The notes: a model not told the origin generated them from the letters alone. A stretch of DNA of 64,000 bases from Tenericutes bacterium ADurb.BinA124 (GCA_002068415.1 MVZM01000010.1:1-64000); one strand, 5' to 3'; counted from the first letter of the stretch, positions 49,696 through 59,279 are shown. Numbers and translations are program-made.

Positions 49696-50031
49696 TCATT
49701 CATTTTCTTCGGATTTAAGATTAATAAAGATAACCCTTTCTCCGACAACTTCGATATTTCGAAGTTTAATTCCTTCAGCTTCTACTAATCGGCTAACTAA
49801 GCGCGCCTTAACCGCCACTGTAGAACCTTTTTTTACATTTTGGCTAGCTGCTTCCGCAACCACTTGCCAAAGTTGAATTGGGATAAAATCGGTTTCATAT
49901 TCCCCTGTTTCTTGGTTTTTAAACGCCCTTTGGCAGGCTAATGTCATCCGACAAGTTTTCAAGCCTGTTTCGGTCGTTATTAACTTTAGATCATCCACCG
50001 TTCGCCCAATTAGAATAACACTGTTAAACAT
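49696..50031 (-). CDS. ssb: Short single-stranded DNA-binding protein (SsbB-like)
   Basis: 111 residues: one OB fold (MFNSVILIGRTVDDLKLITTETGLKTCRMTLACQRAF, TDFIPIQLWQVVAEAASQNVKKGSTVAVKARL). It ends KSEENE, without the long Gly/Gln tail and acidic DDDIPF tip through which full SSBs recruit partners. Length and shape match the short competence-associated SsbB of Bacillus (113 residues). No purA/rpsF/rpsR neighbours, so it is probably not the main SSB. The ribosome site is poor: GAGGAGG lies over 20 bases upstream, with an in-frame stop between. Confidence 0.85.
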   Translation of the reverse strand: MFNSVILIGRTVDDLKLITTETGLKTCRMTLACQRAFKNQETGEYETDFIPIQLWQVVAEAASQNVKKGSTVAVKARLVSRLVEAEGIKLRNIEVVGERVIFINLKSEENE

Positions 50032-50086
50032 CTTTTTTCACTGTTGATCAACACATCCTCCTCTCGTTTAATTTACCGGCAAGTGT

Positions 50087-50115
50087 ATTATAACCAATAG
50101 CAAAAATAAGTGCAA
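50087..50115 (-). promoter_or_regulatory. Promoter of the ssb-like gene
   Basis: TTGCAC (50110-50115), 17-base spacer, TATAAT (50087-50092) on the minus strand. The -35 lies inside an inverted repeat (50108-50140). Confidence 0.55.
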
Positions 50116-50168
50116 ACCGCGAAATCGGCCTTCTGCACTTTTTTTCAACTGATTTTGCTTTGTGAAGA

Positions 50169-50207
50169 GAAAAAAACGGAAAATTAAGTTATTCATTTTT
50201 CCGTTTC
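50169..50207 (-). terminator. Terminator of the M16 peptidase pair
   Basis: AAACGGAAAA/TTTTCCGTTT hairpin with T7 on the minus strand, about 50 bases past the stop. Confidence 0.83.
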
Positions 50208-50255
50208 TTTCTTTTTGATTATTTCTGATTAAATTAGTAAAAAGTAAAATATTTT

Positions 50256-51593
50256 TTATTCTAGAGAAGCCTTTTTTGATAAAGAGGATTGATTGGGGAA
50301 GATGATAAAACTCGTTAATTTGTCTTCGGTAAAATACTTTTGAACAGAGCTTAAATCCTCCAAGGTCAAGTCTTCACTCATTTGTAAAGCAGCAAACAAG
50401 TTACTATTACGATATTGATATTCTAAATATCCTACTGCTAAAAATTCAAAACTATTAAGGGCTCTAATGAAATTACCAATCAGCGCCTTTTTGAAACGTT
50501 CAAAAGTGAGAAGGTCAAGTTGAAATTGGGATAAGCTTAATAAACGCTCTTGTACAAACTTAACAAAAGCTTGAGGTTGTTCGGTATTAGCGCTTATCTT
50601 CACATATCCCGTCTTGCCATCATGATATACTTCTGTCGCAATCCCACTTTGAATTAAAGCTTGATCAAGCATTTCCTGATAAACATCGGTTGAGGTACCG
50701 AAATTCGCTTCCAAAAGAATTTTTAAACGCAATTCCAAGAGCATTGATTGATTAAAGTCCAAATTCGCAAACGGTATTTTCAAACCAACAGCCGCCCGTG
50801 GAACCGTGATTTCCATTGTTTTTTCGTCATAGTTAGTTCTTACAAAATCCGGTTCTTGCGGATAATCGACAATTATTTCCGTTGTTTTTCCAAACTTTTT
50901 CGTTTTTTGGTGTTCACTAACAAAATCAACCAAATCGGAAAAAGAGGCTTCCTGCTTAAAAATATTATTGAGATCACCAACAATAATAATCGTCATGTTT
51001 GCTGGTTGATAAAAAGTTCGGTAACAAGTTCGTAAATGGGCGGCAGTGATGTCCTTTATGGAAGCAAGCGTTCCCCCAACATCATGCTTTAAGGGATATT
51101 CGAAAAACATATTTTGCATCAAACCATAGTGAAGGGCATCACCCGGACGATCCAAAAACATTTTCAGTTCTTGAGCAATAATCCCTTGTTCTTTTAAGAC
51201 ATTTTTTTCCGTAAAATGCGGTGTTTGTACAAAATCCAAAAGTAAAGTTAGACCTTTTAATATATTATCGGAACCGTTAAACAAATAACCGGTTAAGGAA
51301 TAGTTTGTAAAAGCATTACTATCTAAACCTAATTTGGCTAATAACTCGGAGGCATCTTGACCGTCAGGCATTGTAAATAGTTGATGTTCCAAAAAATGAG
51401 CAATTCCTAGTGGGGCATCCCAATAGGCCTTTTCGCCTTTAGGAATGAAACGATTCATCGCTGCTCCATAATGGCTTGCAAAAAAGACAAAACTGCGTTT
51501 AAAACCATTTTTGGGAATAAAGATTAGTTGTAAACCATTAGTTAATTGTTGTTGATAGATTTGTTCATCAAAAAAGGGATATTCTTTAATCAT
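50256..51593 (-). CDS. M16-family zinc peptidase, catalytic member (YmfH-like)
   Basis: 445 residues. Inverted zinc motif HFLEH (in GIAHFLEHQLFTMP) with the downstream Glu region present, so this copy is catalytic. Two M16 halves are visible, the second non-catalytic. Found as a pair with the next gene; Bacillota ymfF-ymfH-type pairs are thought to act as heterodimers that process or degrade peptides, like mitochondrial processing peptidase or PqqL. Overlaps the upstream partner by 8 bases. Confidence 0.92.
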   Translation of the reverse strand: MIKEYPFFDEQIYQQQLTNGLQLIFIPKNGFKRSFVFFASHYGAAMNRFIPKGEKAYWDAPLGIAHFLEHQLFTMPDGQDASELLAKLGLDSNAFTNYSLTGYLFNGSDNILKGLTLLLDFVQTPHFTEKNVLKEQGIIAQELKMFLDRPGDALHYGLMQNMFFEYPLKHDVGGTLASIKDITAAHLRTCYRTFYQPANMTIIIVGDLNNIFKQEASFSDLVDFVSEHQKTKKFGKTTEIIVDYPQEPDFVRTNYDEKTMEITVPRAAVGLKIPFANLDFNQSMLLELRLKILLEANFGTSTDVYQEMLDQALIQSGIATEVYHDGKTGYVKISANTEQPQAFVKFVQERLLSLSQFQLDLLTFERFKKALIGNFIRALNSFEFLAVGYLEYQYRNSNLFAALQMSEDLTLEDLSSVQKYFTEDKLTSFIIFPNQSSLSKKASLE

Positions 51594-52860
51594 GATTTAC
51601 CTCATCAGTCAATAAAAAGACGGTATCAAGATACACACCTTGCGCAACATCCGCAATTTGCTCCGGGCTTACTTCTTTGATTTGGTCAATCACTTCCTTA
51701 ACCGTCATCTGTCTTTGTAATAAATCATTTTTAATGATAAAATCAATCATTGTTTCCGGTCTGTCTTCAATCTCATTTAATCCACTAATCATCAAATCTT
51801 TCGCAATTTGTAAGTTATTAAGGTCAAACTCCCCCTTTTGAAAACGATGAAGAATCTCTAAAACAAGGGTTTGCACTTTAGCGCTGTTCCCACCGTCAAT
51901 TCCGGCATGAACGAGCATGATTTTGTCAGCTACATTAATAGAAGAGGAGATGGAATAACAAAGCGAATGTTTTTCGCGGACGGTTTGGACCAAATCTGAA
52001 GAAAAACTTCCCCCAAACATTTCGTTAAATATTAACTCCGGAATAAAAAAAGGATGAAGAAATTTGATTGACATCCGAAATCCCATAACCAAGCGTGCTT
52101 GGTTTATCTTTTGCTGTTCTTCGATTTGTCGAACCTGCTTGGGAATAAAGTCGCTAAGCTTTATTGGTGAATAAGGATTGTCACCACCTTTTAAGGGATA
52201 TAAAACTTGTAAAGCTTGCATGATTGTGTTTTTATCAAAATCACCAACGACATAAATGTGGGCAAGATTCTCCCTAATAAACTCTTTATAATACTGGTAC
52301 ATTGTTTCTTCGTCCAAAATCTTTAAGTCGTCTAAATCGCCAAGTCTACTAACCGCTGTAATTTCACCTTGACACATCGTCTTGATTAATTGTTGCGTTG
52401 CATAGCGCCCCTTTTGGTTATAAACATTTTCAATGTGGGCTTTTAAAATGCGTTTTTGTTCTAAAAAGTCATGTTGATTCCATCTAGAACCATCAAGATT
52501 TGGATTAAATAAGATCTCCGCTAACAAGTTTATTCCTGCTTCTAATAATGATGAATCTTTTGAAGCATATTGATCATTAATCAATTCCATGGATACAAAG
52601 GTAACATTGGTTGCAAAGGATGGCAAGGAATGGATGGCCACACTGGCATCATATAGTTCAAACAAACGATTAGTAAGGGCTTTTTTAGTTGGATATCGCT
52701 TTGTGGAAGCCCTAAGCAACCTTAACAATAAACTGTGTTTGGTGGCATTAGCTTTCGAAAAGGATCCTAAAAACATCATTTCTACAACGGTTGTTTTAAA
52801 TTTAGAAGTTTTAATCAAAGTCACGGGAACTTGATTTAAGACATATTTCTGTATTTCCAT
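51586..52860 (-). CDS. M16-family peptidase homologue, non-catalytic partner (YmfF-like)
   Basis: 424 residues. M16 fold throughout (KANATKHSLLLRLLRASTKRYPTKKALTNRLFELYDASV, ARLVMGFRMSIKF, the FNEMFGGSFSSDLVQTVREKHSLCYSISSS motif that completes the active site of the partner), but the HxxEH zinc motif is absent (KHSLL in its place). A typical regulatory subunit of an M16 pair. The only gap upstream is taken by the deoD terminator, which ends 14 bases before this start codon, so no separate promoter is visible. Confidence 0.9.
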   Translation of the reverse strand: MEIQKYVLNQVPVTLIKTSKFKTTVVEMMFLGSFSKANATKHSLLLRLLRASTKRYPTKKALTNRLFELYDASVAIHSLPSFATNVTFVSMELINDQYASKDSSLLEAGINLLAEILFNPNLDGSRWNQHDFLEQKRILKAHIENVYNQKGRYATQQLIKTMCQGEITAVSRLGDLDDLKILDEETMYQYYKEFIRENLAHIYVVGDFDKNTIMQALQVLYPLKGGDNPYSPIKLSDFIPKQVRQIEEQQKINQARLVMGFRMSIKFLHPFFIPELIFNEMFGGSFSSDLVQTVREKHSLCYSISSSINVADKIMLVHAGIDGGNSAKVQTLVLEILHRFQKGEFDLNNLQIAKDLMISGLNEIEDRPETMIDFIIKNDLLQRQMTVKEVIDQIKEVSPEQIADVAQGVYLDTVFLLTDEVNHD

Positions 52861-52874
52861 ATTATCTCTTTTCT

Positions 52875-52899
52875 AAAAAAAAGAGTGGCTAACCACTCT
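52875..52899 (-). terminator. Terminator of the ileS-deoC-deoD run
   Basis: AGAGTGG-TTAG-CCACTCT hairpin followed by T7 on the minus strand, beginning at the deoD stop codon. Confidence 0.87.
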
Positions 52900-53608
52900 A
52901 TTTTGCTGCTTCAAGAGCAATTTCCATCATTTTGTTAAAAGAAACTTGTCGCTCTTGGGCAGTTGTTGCTTGGTTTGTTACTAAAGAATCCGATACTGTT
53001 AAAATGCAAGCCGCTTTTTTGTTCAAATAGATGGCATTGGCAAATAAAGCAAAGCTCTCCATTTCGACGGCAGCACAGCCAAATTGGTCACGAATTTGTT
53101 TAAATTCGTGGCTGTCGGCACGATAAAAGACATCGGATGAATGAATAATCTCATTAAAAACCGGATACCCCAGCATTTTAGCACTATTATTTAAATCTTT
53201 GATTAAATCAAAATCACCGGGAAGCGTGTTTTCATCCATATTATAAGCCGTTTTCGCATATGAAGATTCACTGTAAGCATCAGTAACAATAATGACATCG
53301 TAGACATTGATAATTGGGGAATAGGACCCACAAGAACCAACCCGAATGATTTGCTCGACACCATAAACTTGATAAAGTTCATAGGAATAAATGCCGATGC
53401 TCGGCATTCCCATCCCCGAACCCATCACGGTGATTTTTTTGCCTTTATAATAACCGGTATAGCCGAGCATATTGCGAACGGAATTAATTAATTGCACATC
53501 CTTTAAATAAGTATCAGCAATAAATTTAGCCCGCAAGGGATCGCCGGGCATTAAAACCGTTTTAGCGATTAAACTAGAATCATTAACTTCAATATGTGGT
53601 GTTGCCAT
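52898..53608 (-). CDS. deoD: Purine nucleoside phosphorylase DeoD
   Basis: 236 residues, hexameric type. MPGDPLRAKFIADTYL (phosphate site), VMGSGMGMPSIGIYSYEL, VGSCGSYSP, VEMESFALF (sugar site Met/Glu) and SDSL (catalytic Asp) are all present. Splits purine nucleosides and deoxynucleosides with phosphate into base and (deoxy)ribose 1-phosphate. It follows deoC by six bases: the two work in consecutive steps of deoxyribose use. Confidence 0.95.
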   Translation of the reverse strand: MATPHIEVNDSSLIAKTVLMPGDPLRAKFIADTYLKDVQLINSVRNMLGYTGYYKGKKITVMGSGMGMPSIGIYSYELYQVYGVEQIIRVGSCGSYSPIINVYDVIIVTDAYSESSYAKTAYNMDENTLPGDFDLIKDLNNSAKMLGYPVFNEIIHSSDVFYRADSHEFKQIRDQFGCAAVEMESFALFANAIYLNKKAACILTVSDSLVTNQATTAQERQVSFNKMMEIALEAAK

Positions 53609-53614
53609 AAATAT

Positions 53615-54247
53615 TCACACTAAATCCTTTCCCGATGAAGCGCCAATCCGGGTTGCACCCGCTTTAAGCATTTGTTCTAAATCAGCTTTGCTTCTAATAC
53701 CACCTGAAGCTTTAACGCCCATGTTTTTTCCAATATGGGCTTTCATTAAAGCGACATCGGAGGCCACGGCTCCCCCACTCCCAAATCCCGTTGATGTTTT
53801 CACAAAATTAGCCTTTGCTCTGGTGGCCGCTTCACAAACCGCAATCTTTTCCTCATCAGTTAAATAACATGTTTCAATAATTACTTTCACAAGTTTTCCC
53901 TGGGCGGCTTTAACCACCGCCTTGATTTCTTCTTCAATATAAGCAAAATCATGGTCCTTGGCTTTGCCGATATTAATCACCATGTCAATTTCTGTCGCCC
54001 CAGCTTTAATCGCATCTTTGGTTTCATAAACTTTGGTGGCTGTGGTACTAGCCCCTAAAGGAAAACCGATGACCGTACAAATTTCCACATCAGTCCCCGC
54101 TAATAATGAATGTACTAAACTAACATAGGTCGGATTCACGCACACGCTTTTAAAATGAAACTCTTTGGCTTCCGCACAAAGAGTTTTAATGTCATTGCTA
54201 GTAGCAAAGGCTTTTAATAAAGTATGATCAATTAAACGATTGTTCAT
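53615..54247 (-). CDS. deoC: Deoxyribose-phosphate aldolase
   Basis: 210 residues from ATG 54247 (family start [12 protein letters not shown]). Schiff-base Lys in [10 protein letters not shown], the second catalytic Lys in [10 protein letters not shown], and [10 protein letters not shown] are present. Cleaves 2-deoxyribose 5-phosphate to glyceraldehyde 3-phosphate and acetaldehyde, feeding glycolysis; the aldehyde dehydrogenase at 40 kb could take acetaldehyde, though that is speculation. Starts one base past the preceding gene's stop. No phosphopentomutase gene is visible in the window. Confidence 0.95.
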   Translation of the reverse strand: MNNRLIDHTLLKAFATSNDIKTLCAEAKEFHFKSVCVNPTYVSLVHSLLAGTDVEICTVIGFPLGASTTATKVYETKDAIKAGATEIDMVINIGKAKDHDFAYIEEEIKAVVKAAQGKLVKVIIETCYLTDEEKIAVCEAATRAKANFVKTSTGFGSGGAVASDVALMKAHIGKNMGVKASGGIRSKADLEQMLKAGATRIGASSGKDLV

Positions 54248-54248
54248 C

Positions 54249-55106
54249 TTACACATCCAATAAGTTAGACAAACGAACCGGTTTAAAGTTTTGATCTAAA
54301 ATCGCTAATTTGCGCAGTTTGTTAACAACTTTGCGGGCCTTTTTCGCCGGTTTGGCTTTTAGAATATACATATCCGGAAGGAAGTTAACAATTTCCATTA
54401 AATATTTACTCATATGCTCAAAGAAATCGTCCCGATGAACTAAAAAAGGGGCATCATTTTCGTCAGTCACATAAACATAACGCAAATGAGGAGGAAAAAC
54501 CGTCGGTTTACCAACACGCCAAGTACAGCTGATACCATATTCGTTGGTGATTTTATCCATAATTGGTTCACAAACAAAAACATCAACTTCATTATGATAA
54601 TACTCACGTAAGCTTTCAACACTTCGTTGATAACGACAAATTTCATCCAACTTCTCTTTATCGAAAACTAGTTTGTCCTGCATGCCGTATTCTTCAATCG
54701 TTAAGCGTCGCGATTCTTCAAATAACACGACAACATCCGCTAAATTAAAGGGTTGAACATCTTTAAAAGCATCGTTATAAATTTCCAAATCAAAAGTCTT
54801 ACAAATCTTTTGCGCCACGGTTAAGATTTCTTTCGCTAAAAAAGACGGAATTAACACCGGTAACTCCAACAAGAAATTGACATTTAAAAACACCGGATTG
54901 AGTTTATAAATTTGATTAACGCGCGATTTTTTCGTGATTAAATAACGATAAGAGAACTTAAAATCATCATCACGATATTCAATCTGCACCTCATCTTCAG
55001 TATAGAAAGTTTTGAACAACGGGAGATTATCAAAAAACTCTAATACTTTCGAAAAATCCAGTTTGTCAAGGGCACTATTCCGAAAAAAGTGAATATTAAT
55101 GGCCAT
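54249..55106 (-). CDS. Unrecognised conserved-looking protein
   Basis: 285 residues; I do not recognise a family. Soluble, no signal peptide or long hydrophobic run, mixed charged alpha/beta composition, and a basic C-terminal segment ([21 protein letters not shown]) that could bind nucleic acid. No Cys-rich or nucleotide motif. Its ATG overlaps the ileS stop by one base and its stop is one base from the deoC start, so it is firmly inside the operon. Codon use and AT content look like its neighbours. Confidence 0.75.
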   Translation of the reverse strand: MAINIHFFRNSALDKLDFSKVLEFFDNLPLFKTFYTEDEVQIEYRDDDFKFSYRYLITKKSRVNQIYKLNPVFLNVNFLLELPVLIPSFLAKEILTVAQKICKTFDLEIYNDAFKDVQPFNLADVVVLFEESRRLTIEEYGMQDKLVFDKEKLDEICRYQRSVESLREYYHNEVDVFVCEPIMDKITNEYGISCTWRVGKPTVFPPHLRYVYVTDENDAPFLVHRDDFFEHMSKYLMEIVNFLPDMYILKAKPAKKARKVVNKLRKLAILDQNFKPVRLSNLLDV

Positions 55107-57850
55107 TATTTTCCCTCCATATTTTTTATAATTTCATCACAACGTTCACATAAATCATCTTCACTAAGATGATCGACAACTTTCCAACAACGACTGCAAA
55201 TATGACCTTCGCGAGCCGTAACCGCAATAACTCCACTATCAAATTGTTCACCAGTAATCGGTTTATCGGCAATCACAAATTCTGAAACAATAAAGATTTT
55301 TCCAAAGTCATCATGAATCTCTTCTAAAAGAGCTTTCGTCTTCGCGGTTGGGTAGATGACAAGTTTACTAGATAATGATTTTCCAATCACTTTATTATTA
55401 CGGGCATTCTCTAAAGCTTTCAAAACATCATCACGGAAACGCATAAACTCCGTAAATTTCTTCATTAAGTTTTTAGCATTCCTAGGCATTTGGGCTTTCG
55501 GAAGGTCGACTAAATAAATACTTAAGATTTCTTTGTTCGGAGCATATTGGTATACTTCTTCCATCGTGTGTGGAAGAATAGGTGTTAACAAAGCTGCTAA
55601 AGCCATTAAATTTTGATAGAAAACCGTTTGAATGCTACGTCTTGCTTGATGATTAGCCGTCTCGATATAAAGAATATCCTTAGTAAAATCCAAATAGAAA
55701 GCCGATAAATCATTCGTCATATAAAGAATGATTAAGCGGGCAACTTCATCAAAGGCATAATTATCGTAAGCGATTCTAACTTTCGCAATCACATCATTCA
55801 ACAAACAAACCATATATTGGTCAACTTCCGCTAATTGCTCATAAGCCACCGCATCCTTTTGATGATCATAATCAAAGAGATTACCTAGCAAAAAGCGGAA
55901 AGTATTGCGAATTTTTCGATAAGTTTCCGCGGTTTGGCGCATAATATCTTTGGAAATCCGCACATCGCTCGTATATTCTACCGAAGCAACCCATAAGCGT
56001 AAAATATCAGCCCCGAATTCTTTAATTAAAACATTGGGATCAACGGTATTGCCTAAGGATTTGCTCATTTTCCGACCTTCGCCATCTAAAACAAAACCAT
56101 GGGTTAAAACTGTTTTATACGGCGATTTTCCGGTAATAGCAACCCCCGTTGATAAACTGGAATTAAACCAGCCGCGGTATTGGTCACTACCTTCTAAATA
56201 AAGATCAGCCGGATAAGGTTCGTTATGTAACACCATACTAGAATGATGTGATGTTCCCGAATCAAACCATACATCCATAATATCGGTTTCTTTCACAAAA
56301 ATCCCGTTCGGACTATGGCTGTTTTGATAACCCGGAGGCAATAAATCCGCCACCGGTTTGGTCCACCACGATGATGAACCTTCCTTCGCAAAGACTTCAC
56401 TGATATGAGAAATAACGGCTTTTTCCAGGATAGCGGTGCCATCCTCCGCATAGAACACGGGGATGGGCACACCCCAAACACGCTGACGCGAAATACACCA
56501 TTCTTTGCGATCTTTAATCATATTGGCAATCCGTAGTTCACCCCAAGCGGGAATCCACTTAACGCCTTTAATAGCATCAAGCATTCCTTCTTTTAAAGAT
56601 TCAATGGACGCAAACCACTGCGCTGTTGCCCGAAAAATAATCGGTTTTTTTGTGCGCCAATCATGAGGATAGCTATGAGTAATCTGGCTTAAATACAATA
56701 AACTACCGTTTTCCTTAAGTGCCTCCACAATTGCTTGGTTAGCTTCTTCATAAAACATCCCATCAAAAGCACCGGCATTAACCATCAAACCCTTTTCGTC
56801 AACAACACATAAGACATCCAAATCGTATTTTTTTCCGGTTAAAAAGTCGTCTTCACCATGGCCAGGAGCCGTATGCACCAAGCCCGTTCCCGAATCAAGC
56901 GTTACATAATCCGCTAAAACAACAGGACATAAACGATTGTTTAAAGGATGATAATAGCTTAAACCTTCCAAATCCTGGCCGCTAAGCGTTCCAACAACTT
57001 CATATTGCTCATAACCGCAAGTTTTTGTAAAGGTATTAACTAATTCTTTCGCAATCACAAACTGACGATTCGCCACTTTTAGAATTTGATATTCGTAATC
57101 CGGGTGGACCGCAACCGCTAAATTGGCCGGAATCGTCCATGGCGTGGTCGTCCAAATAACAATTTCCGTTCCTTTAGCCATTCCCGACACAAAAGTTTTT
57201 AATTTAAACGCCAAATAAATGGAAGGCGATTTTTTATCATGATATTCAATTTCGGCTTCCGCCAACGCTGATTCGCTGGACGGTGACCAATAAACCGGTT
57301 TTAAGCCTTTATAAATTAAACCTTTTTCCACCATTAAGCCAAAAATGCGGATTTGTTCAGCTTCATATTCCTTCGCTAACGTTAGATAAGCCTGATCCCA
57401 GTTCCCTAAAATGCCTAATCGGCGGAATTGCTTTTTTTGGATTTCTACTTGTTTTAAAGCATATTGTTCACAAAGATTGCGAAAATCAGGGATTGATAAT
57501 TCTTTGCGATTGACTTTTTGGTTTTTTGCCAAAGCGGTTTCAATTGGTAAGCCATGGGTGTCCCAACCCGGACGATAAGGAGTATAAAAACCCGCCATCG
57601 TTTTATATCGCAACACAAAATCTTTTAAGATTTTGTTTAAGGCATGACCGGCATGAATGTCACCATTAGCATAGGGGGGGCCGTCATGTAAATTAAAGGT
57701 TTCTTTCCCTTGGTTTTTCTTTAAGGCCAGTTCATATAAATGGTTTTCTTCCCAAAGTTGTTGGATTTTGGGTTCTTTCTCCGGAAGACTAGCCCGCATG
57801 GAAAAATCCGTATTCATCATTAATAAGGTATCTTTAAAATCTTTATTCAT
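55106..57850 (-). CDS. ileS: Isoleucine--tRNA ligase
   Basis: 914 residues, class I synthetase. HIGH-type motif HAGHALNK after GPPYANGDI, KMSKS in GRKMSKSLGN, the CP1 editing domain (TTPWTIPANLAVAVHPDYEY, GTGLVHTAPGHGEDDF), WFDSGTS, and the C-terminal four-Cys zinc site (CSRCWK...CERC) of the bacterial type. Charges tRNA-Ile and hydrolyses mischarged valine. AAGGTG eight bases upstream supports the ATG. No T-box leader: only 26 bases separate it from yggT. Confidence 0.97.
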   Translation of the reverse strand: MNKDFKDTLLMMNTDFSMRASLPEKEPKIQQLWEENHLYELALKKNQGKETFNLHDGPPYANGDIHAGHALNKILKDFVLRYKTMAGFYTPYRPGWDTHGLPIETALAKNQKVNRKELSIPDFRNLCEQYALKQVEIQKKQFRRLGILGNWDQAYLTLAKEYEAEQIRIFGLMVEKGLIYKGLKPVYWSPSSESALAEAEIEYHDKKSPSIYLAFKLKTFVSGMAKGTEIVIWTTTPWTIPANLAVAVHPDYEYQILKVANRQFVIAKELVNTFTKTCGYEQYEVVGTLSGQDLEGLSYYHPLNNRLCPVVLADYVTLDSGTGLVHTAPGHGEDDFLTGKKYDLDVLCVVDEKGLMVNAGAFDGMFYEEANQAIVEALKENGSLLYLSQITHSYPHDWRTKKPIIFRATAQWFASIESLKEGMLDAIKGVKWIPAWGELRIANMIKDRKEWCISRQRVWGVPIPVFYAEDGTAILEKAVISHISEVFAKEGSSSWWTKPVADLLPPGYQNSHSPNGIFVKETDIMDVWFDSGTSHHSSMVLHNEPYPADLYLEGSDQYRGWFNSSLSTGVAITGKSPYKTVLTHGFVLDGEGRKMSKSLGNTVDPNVLIKEFGADILRLWVASVEYTSDVRISKDIMRQTAETYRKIRNTFRFLLGNLFDYDHQKDAVAYEQLAEVDQYMVCLLNDVIAKVRIAYDNYAFDEVARLIILYMTNDLSAFYLDFTKDILYIETANHQARRSIQTVFYQNLMALAALLTPILPHTMEEVYQYAPNKEILSIYLVDLPKAQMPRNAKNLMKKFTEFMRFRDDVLKALENARNNKVIGKSLSSKLVIYPTAKTKALLEEIHDDFGKIFIVSEFVIADKPITGEQFDSGVIAVTAREGHICSRCWKVVDHLSEDDLCERCDEIIKNMEGK

Positions 57851-57876
57851 GTGTATTTCACCTTAATTTCTTCTTT

Positions 57877-58134
57877 CTAGATAAAAGGGATGCCGATTAA
57901 TAAACCCGTAATCCCTTCATAAATAATCATCGCCAAAAGGACCGATAAATCCACCGATCCAACAACAATCAAACCACGAAAAGGTCCCAAGTACCATTCA
58001 CTGGCATTGCGGACGGCCAAAACAAAGCGATTGTCCGTCAGTGACAACCACGAAAAAATGATACCTAAGAATAAAACAAAGCCGTATGCTTGCGATAGAT
58101 AATAAAGGATCATAAGCAACAACCTTAAGGTCAT
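57877..58134 (-). CDS. yggT: YggT family membrane protein
   Basis: 85 residues with two membrane hairpins and the family pattern YGFVLFLGIIFSWL...VRNASEWYLGPFRGLI...DLSVLLAMIIYEGI. YggT proteins sit in the division cluster next to sepF and are linked to osmotic tolerance and cell shape; the exact role is open. Overlaps sepF by 4 bases. The usual ylmH and divIVA between yggT and ileS are missing here. Confidence 0.9.
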   Translation of the reverse strand: MTLRLLLMILYYLSQAYGFVLFLGIIFSWLSLTDNRFVLAVRNASEWYLGPFRGLIVVGSVDLSVLLAMIIYEGITGLLIGIPFI

Positions 58135-58502
58135 TTGGTATCCTCGACATATTGATATAGTGAACCGTCTTCATATTCTTCTTTGCGACCGAATAAAAAC
58201 AATTTTTGGTCAAGCTTATAGACTTCACCATGTTTAGCATAAACAACGCCGGAAATAAAAGCCAACATGTCGTTCGCATCGCGAGCATCTAGTTTATCGA
58301 AATTCGCTAAAACGGCTTTTCCGGCTAAAATCGTATCACATATTTTAAAGAGTGTTTCTTGAGAATTGTCAGTAACAATCATATATTCCATGCGATCAAA
58401 TGAGGTTAATAAACTCGCTCGTTTTTTCGCATCTTTGCCTTTGTAATTAGCATATTCCGTAAACTCTAATTTTTTCTTTGCTTTACGCTTAAAAAGTCCC
58501 AT
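58131..58502 (-). CDS. sepF: Cell division protein SepF
   Basis: 123 residues. N-terminal MGLFKRKAKKK is a short amphipathic membrane-binding segment; the rest is the SepF ring-forming domain (ETLFKICDTILAGKAVLANFDKLDARDANDMLAFISGVVYAKHGEVYKLDQKLFLF). Anchors and organises FtsZ filaments at the membrane. Between yggS (9-base gap) and yggT (overlap), the standard order. FtsZ is not in this window. Confidence 0.94.
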   Translation of the reverse strand: MGLFKRKAKKKLEFTEYANYKGKDAKKRASLLTSFDRMEYMIVTDNSQETLFKICDTILAGKAVLANFDKLDARDANDMLAFISGVVYAKHGEVYKLDQKLFLFGRKEEYEDGSLYQYVEDTK

Positions 58503-58511
58503 TACGCCCTC

Positions 58512-59162
58512 CTATAACAAAAATACTCGCCCTAAACGAACTTTGGTAGCACCATATTGAATGGCTATTTTATAATCATTACTCATTCCCATGGATAGTT
58601 CATGGCAAGGAGCATAAGGTAAACCTAATTTCTCAACTTCTTCTTTCAATTTCTGCATCTTAAGAAAGGATTTCTTTAAGACATCTTCTTCAAATGTTAA
58701 TTTCGCAATACACATTAAGCCAATAATGCGAATTTTGGAAAGATTTTCCAGTTGTTTAATGAATGTTTTGACGCGGTTAGCCGGAATTCCTTGTTTGTTA
58801 GGTTCCTCTGAAATATTAACCTGAACAAAGCAATCGAGGGGCGATGTTAACTTTTTATCAAGTTCCATGGCCGTCGATAATTTATCTAAGGAATGTAAAC
58901 AAGAAATACGGTTGGCGATGTCTTTAATTTTCCGGGTTTGGACAACCCCAAAAAAATGCCAACGAATTTCGGGATGATCTTTCAAGGCTTCGTATTTTTC
59001 TAAAAACATGTCGGTCCGGTTTTCACCTAATTCCGTGACACCGCAAGCCACCAGCTCTTTAGTCTGGTCAATGGTCATATATTTCGTTGCGGCGACCACG
59101 GTAACATGGGGATAGTCTTTCAAAGCTTCCCGTACTTTCGCAACATTTTCTTTAATTTCCAT
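58512..59162 (-). CDS. yggS: PLP homeostasis protein YggS
   Basis: 216 residues from ATG 59162 (GAGG seven bases upstream). Alanine racemase-like barrel with the PLP Lys in VVAATKYM, the GENRTDMFLEKYE motif and LSMGMSNDYKIAIQYGATKVRLGR at the end. Binds pyridoxal phosphate without known catalysis and balances vitamin B6 and amino acid pools. First gene of the yggS-sepF-yggT-ileS operon, with a promoter about 50 bases upstream. Confidence 0.93.
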   Translation of the reverse strand: MEIKENVAKVREALKDYPHVTVVAATKYMTIDQTKELVACGVTELGENRTDMFLEKYEALKDHPEIRWHFFGVVQTRKIKDIANRISCLHSLDKLSTAMELDKKLTSPLDCFVQVNISEEPNKQGIPANRVKTFIKQLENLSKIRIIGLMCIAKLTFEEDVLKKSFLKMQKLKEEVEKLGLPYAPCHELSMGMSNDYKIAIQYGATKVRLGRVFLL

Positions 59163-59211
59163 TTTTATACCTCTTTTTTTGTTGGGGTATCCGCCCAATT
59201 ATCTTATTCTT

Positions 59212-59240
59212 ATTATACCTTTTTAATTGGTAAAAAGCAA
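59212..59240 (-). promoter_or_regulatory. Promoter of the yggS-sepF-yggT-ileS operon
   Basis: TTGCTT (59235-59240), 17-base spacer, TATAAT (59212-59217) on the minus strand. Confidence 0.7.
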
Positions 59241-59279
59241 TTATTTTTCTTATTTTGAAAAAAGGACAAAAAATACCAC

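Noticed and set aside
50108-50140. Plus-strand terminator (AAGTGCA/TGCACTT with T7)
   Set aside because: No plus-strand gene lies upstream within reach; the fold overlaps the ssb promoter and the real M16 terminator is at 50169-50207.
57851-57876. T-box riboswitch upstream of ileS
   Set aside because: Only 26 bases separate yggT and ileS, too short for a T-box; the operon leader before yggS shows no T-box sequence.
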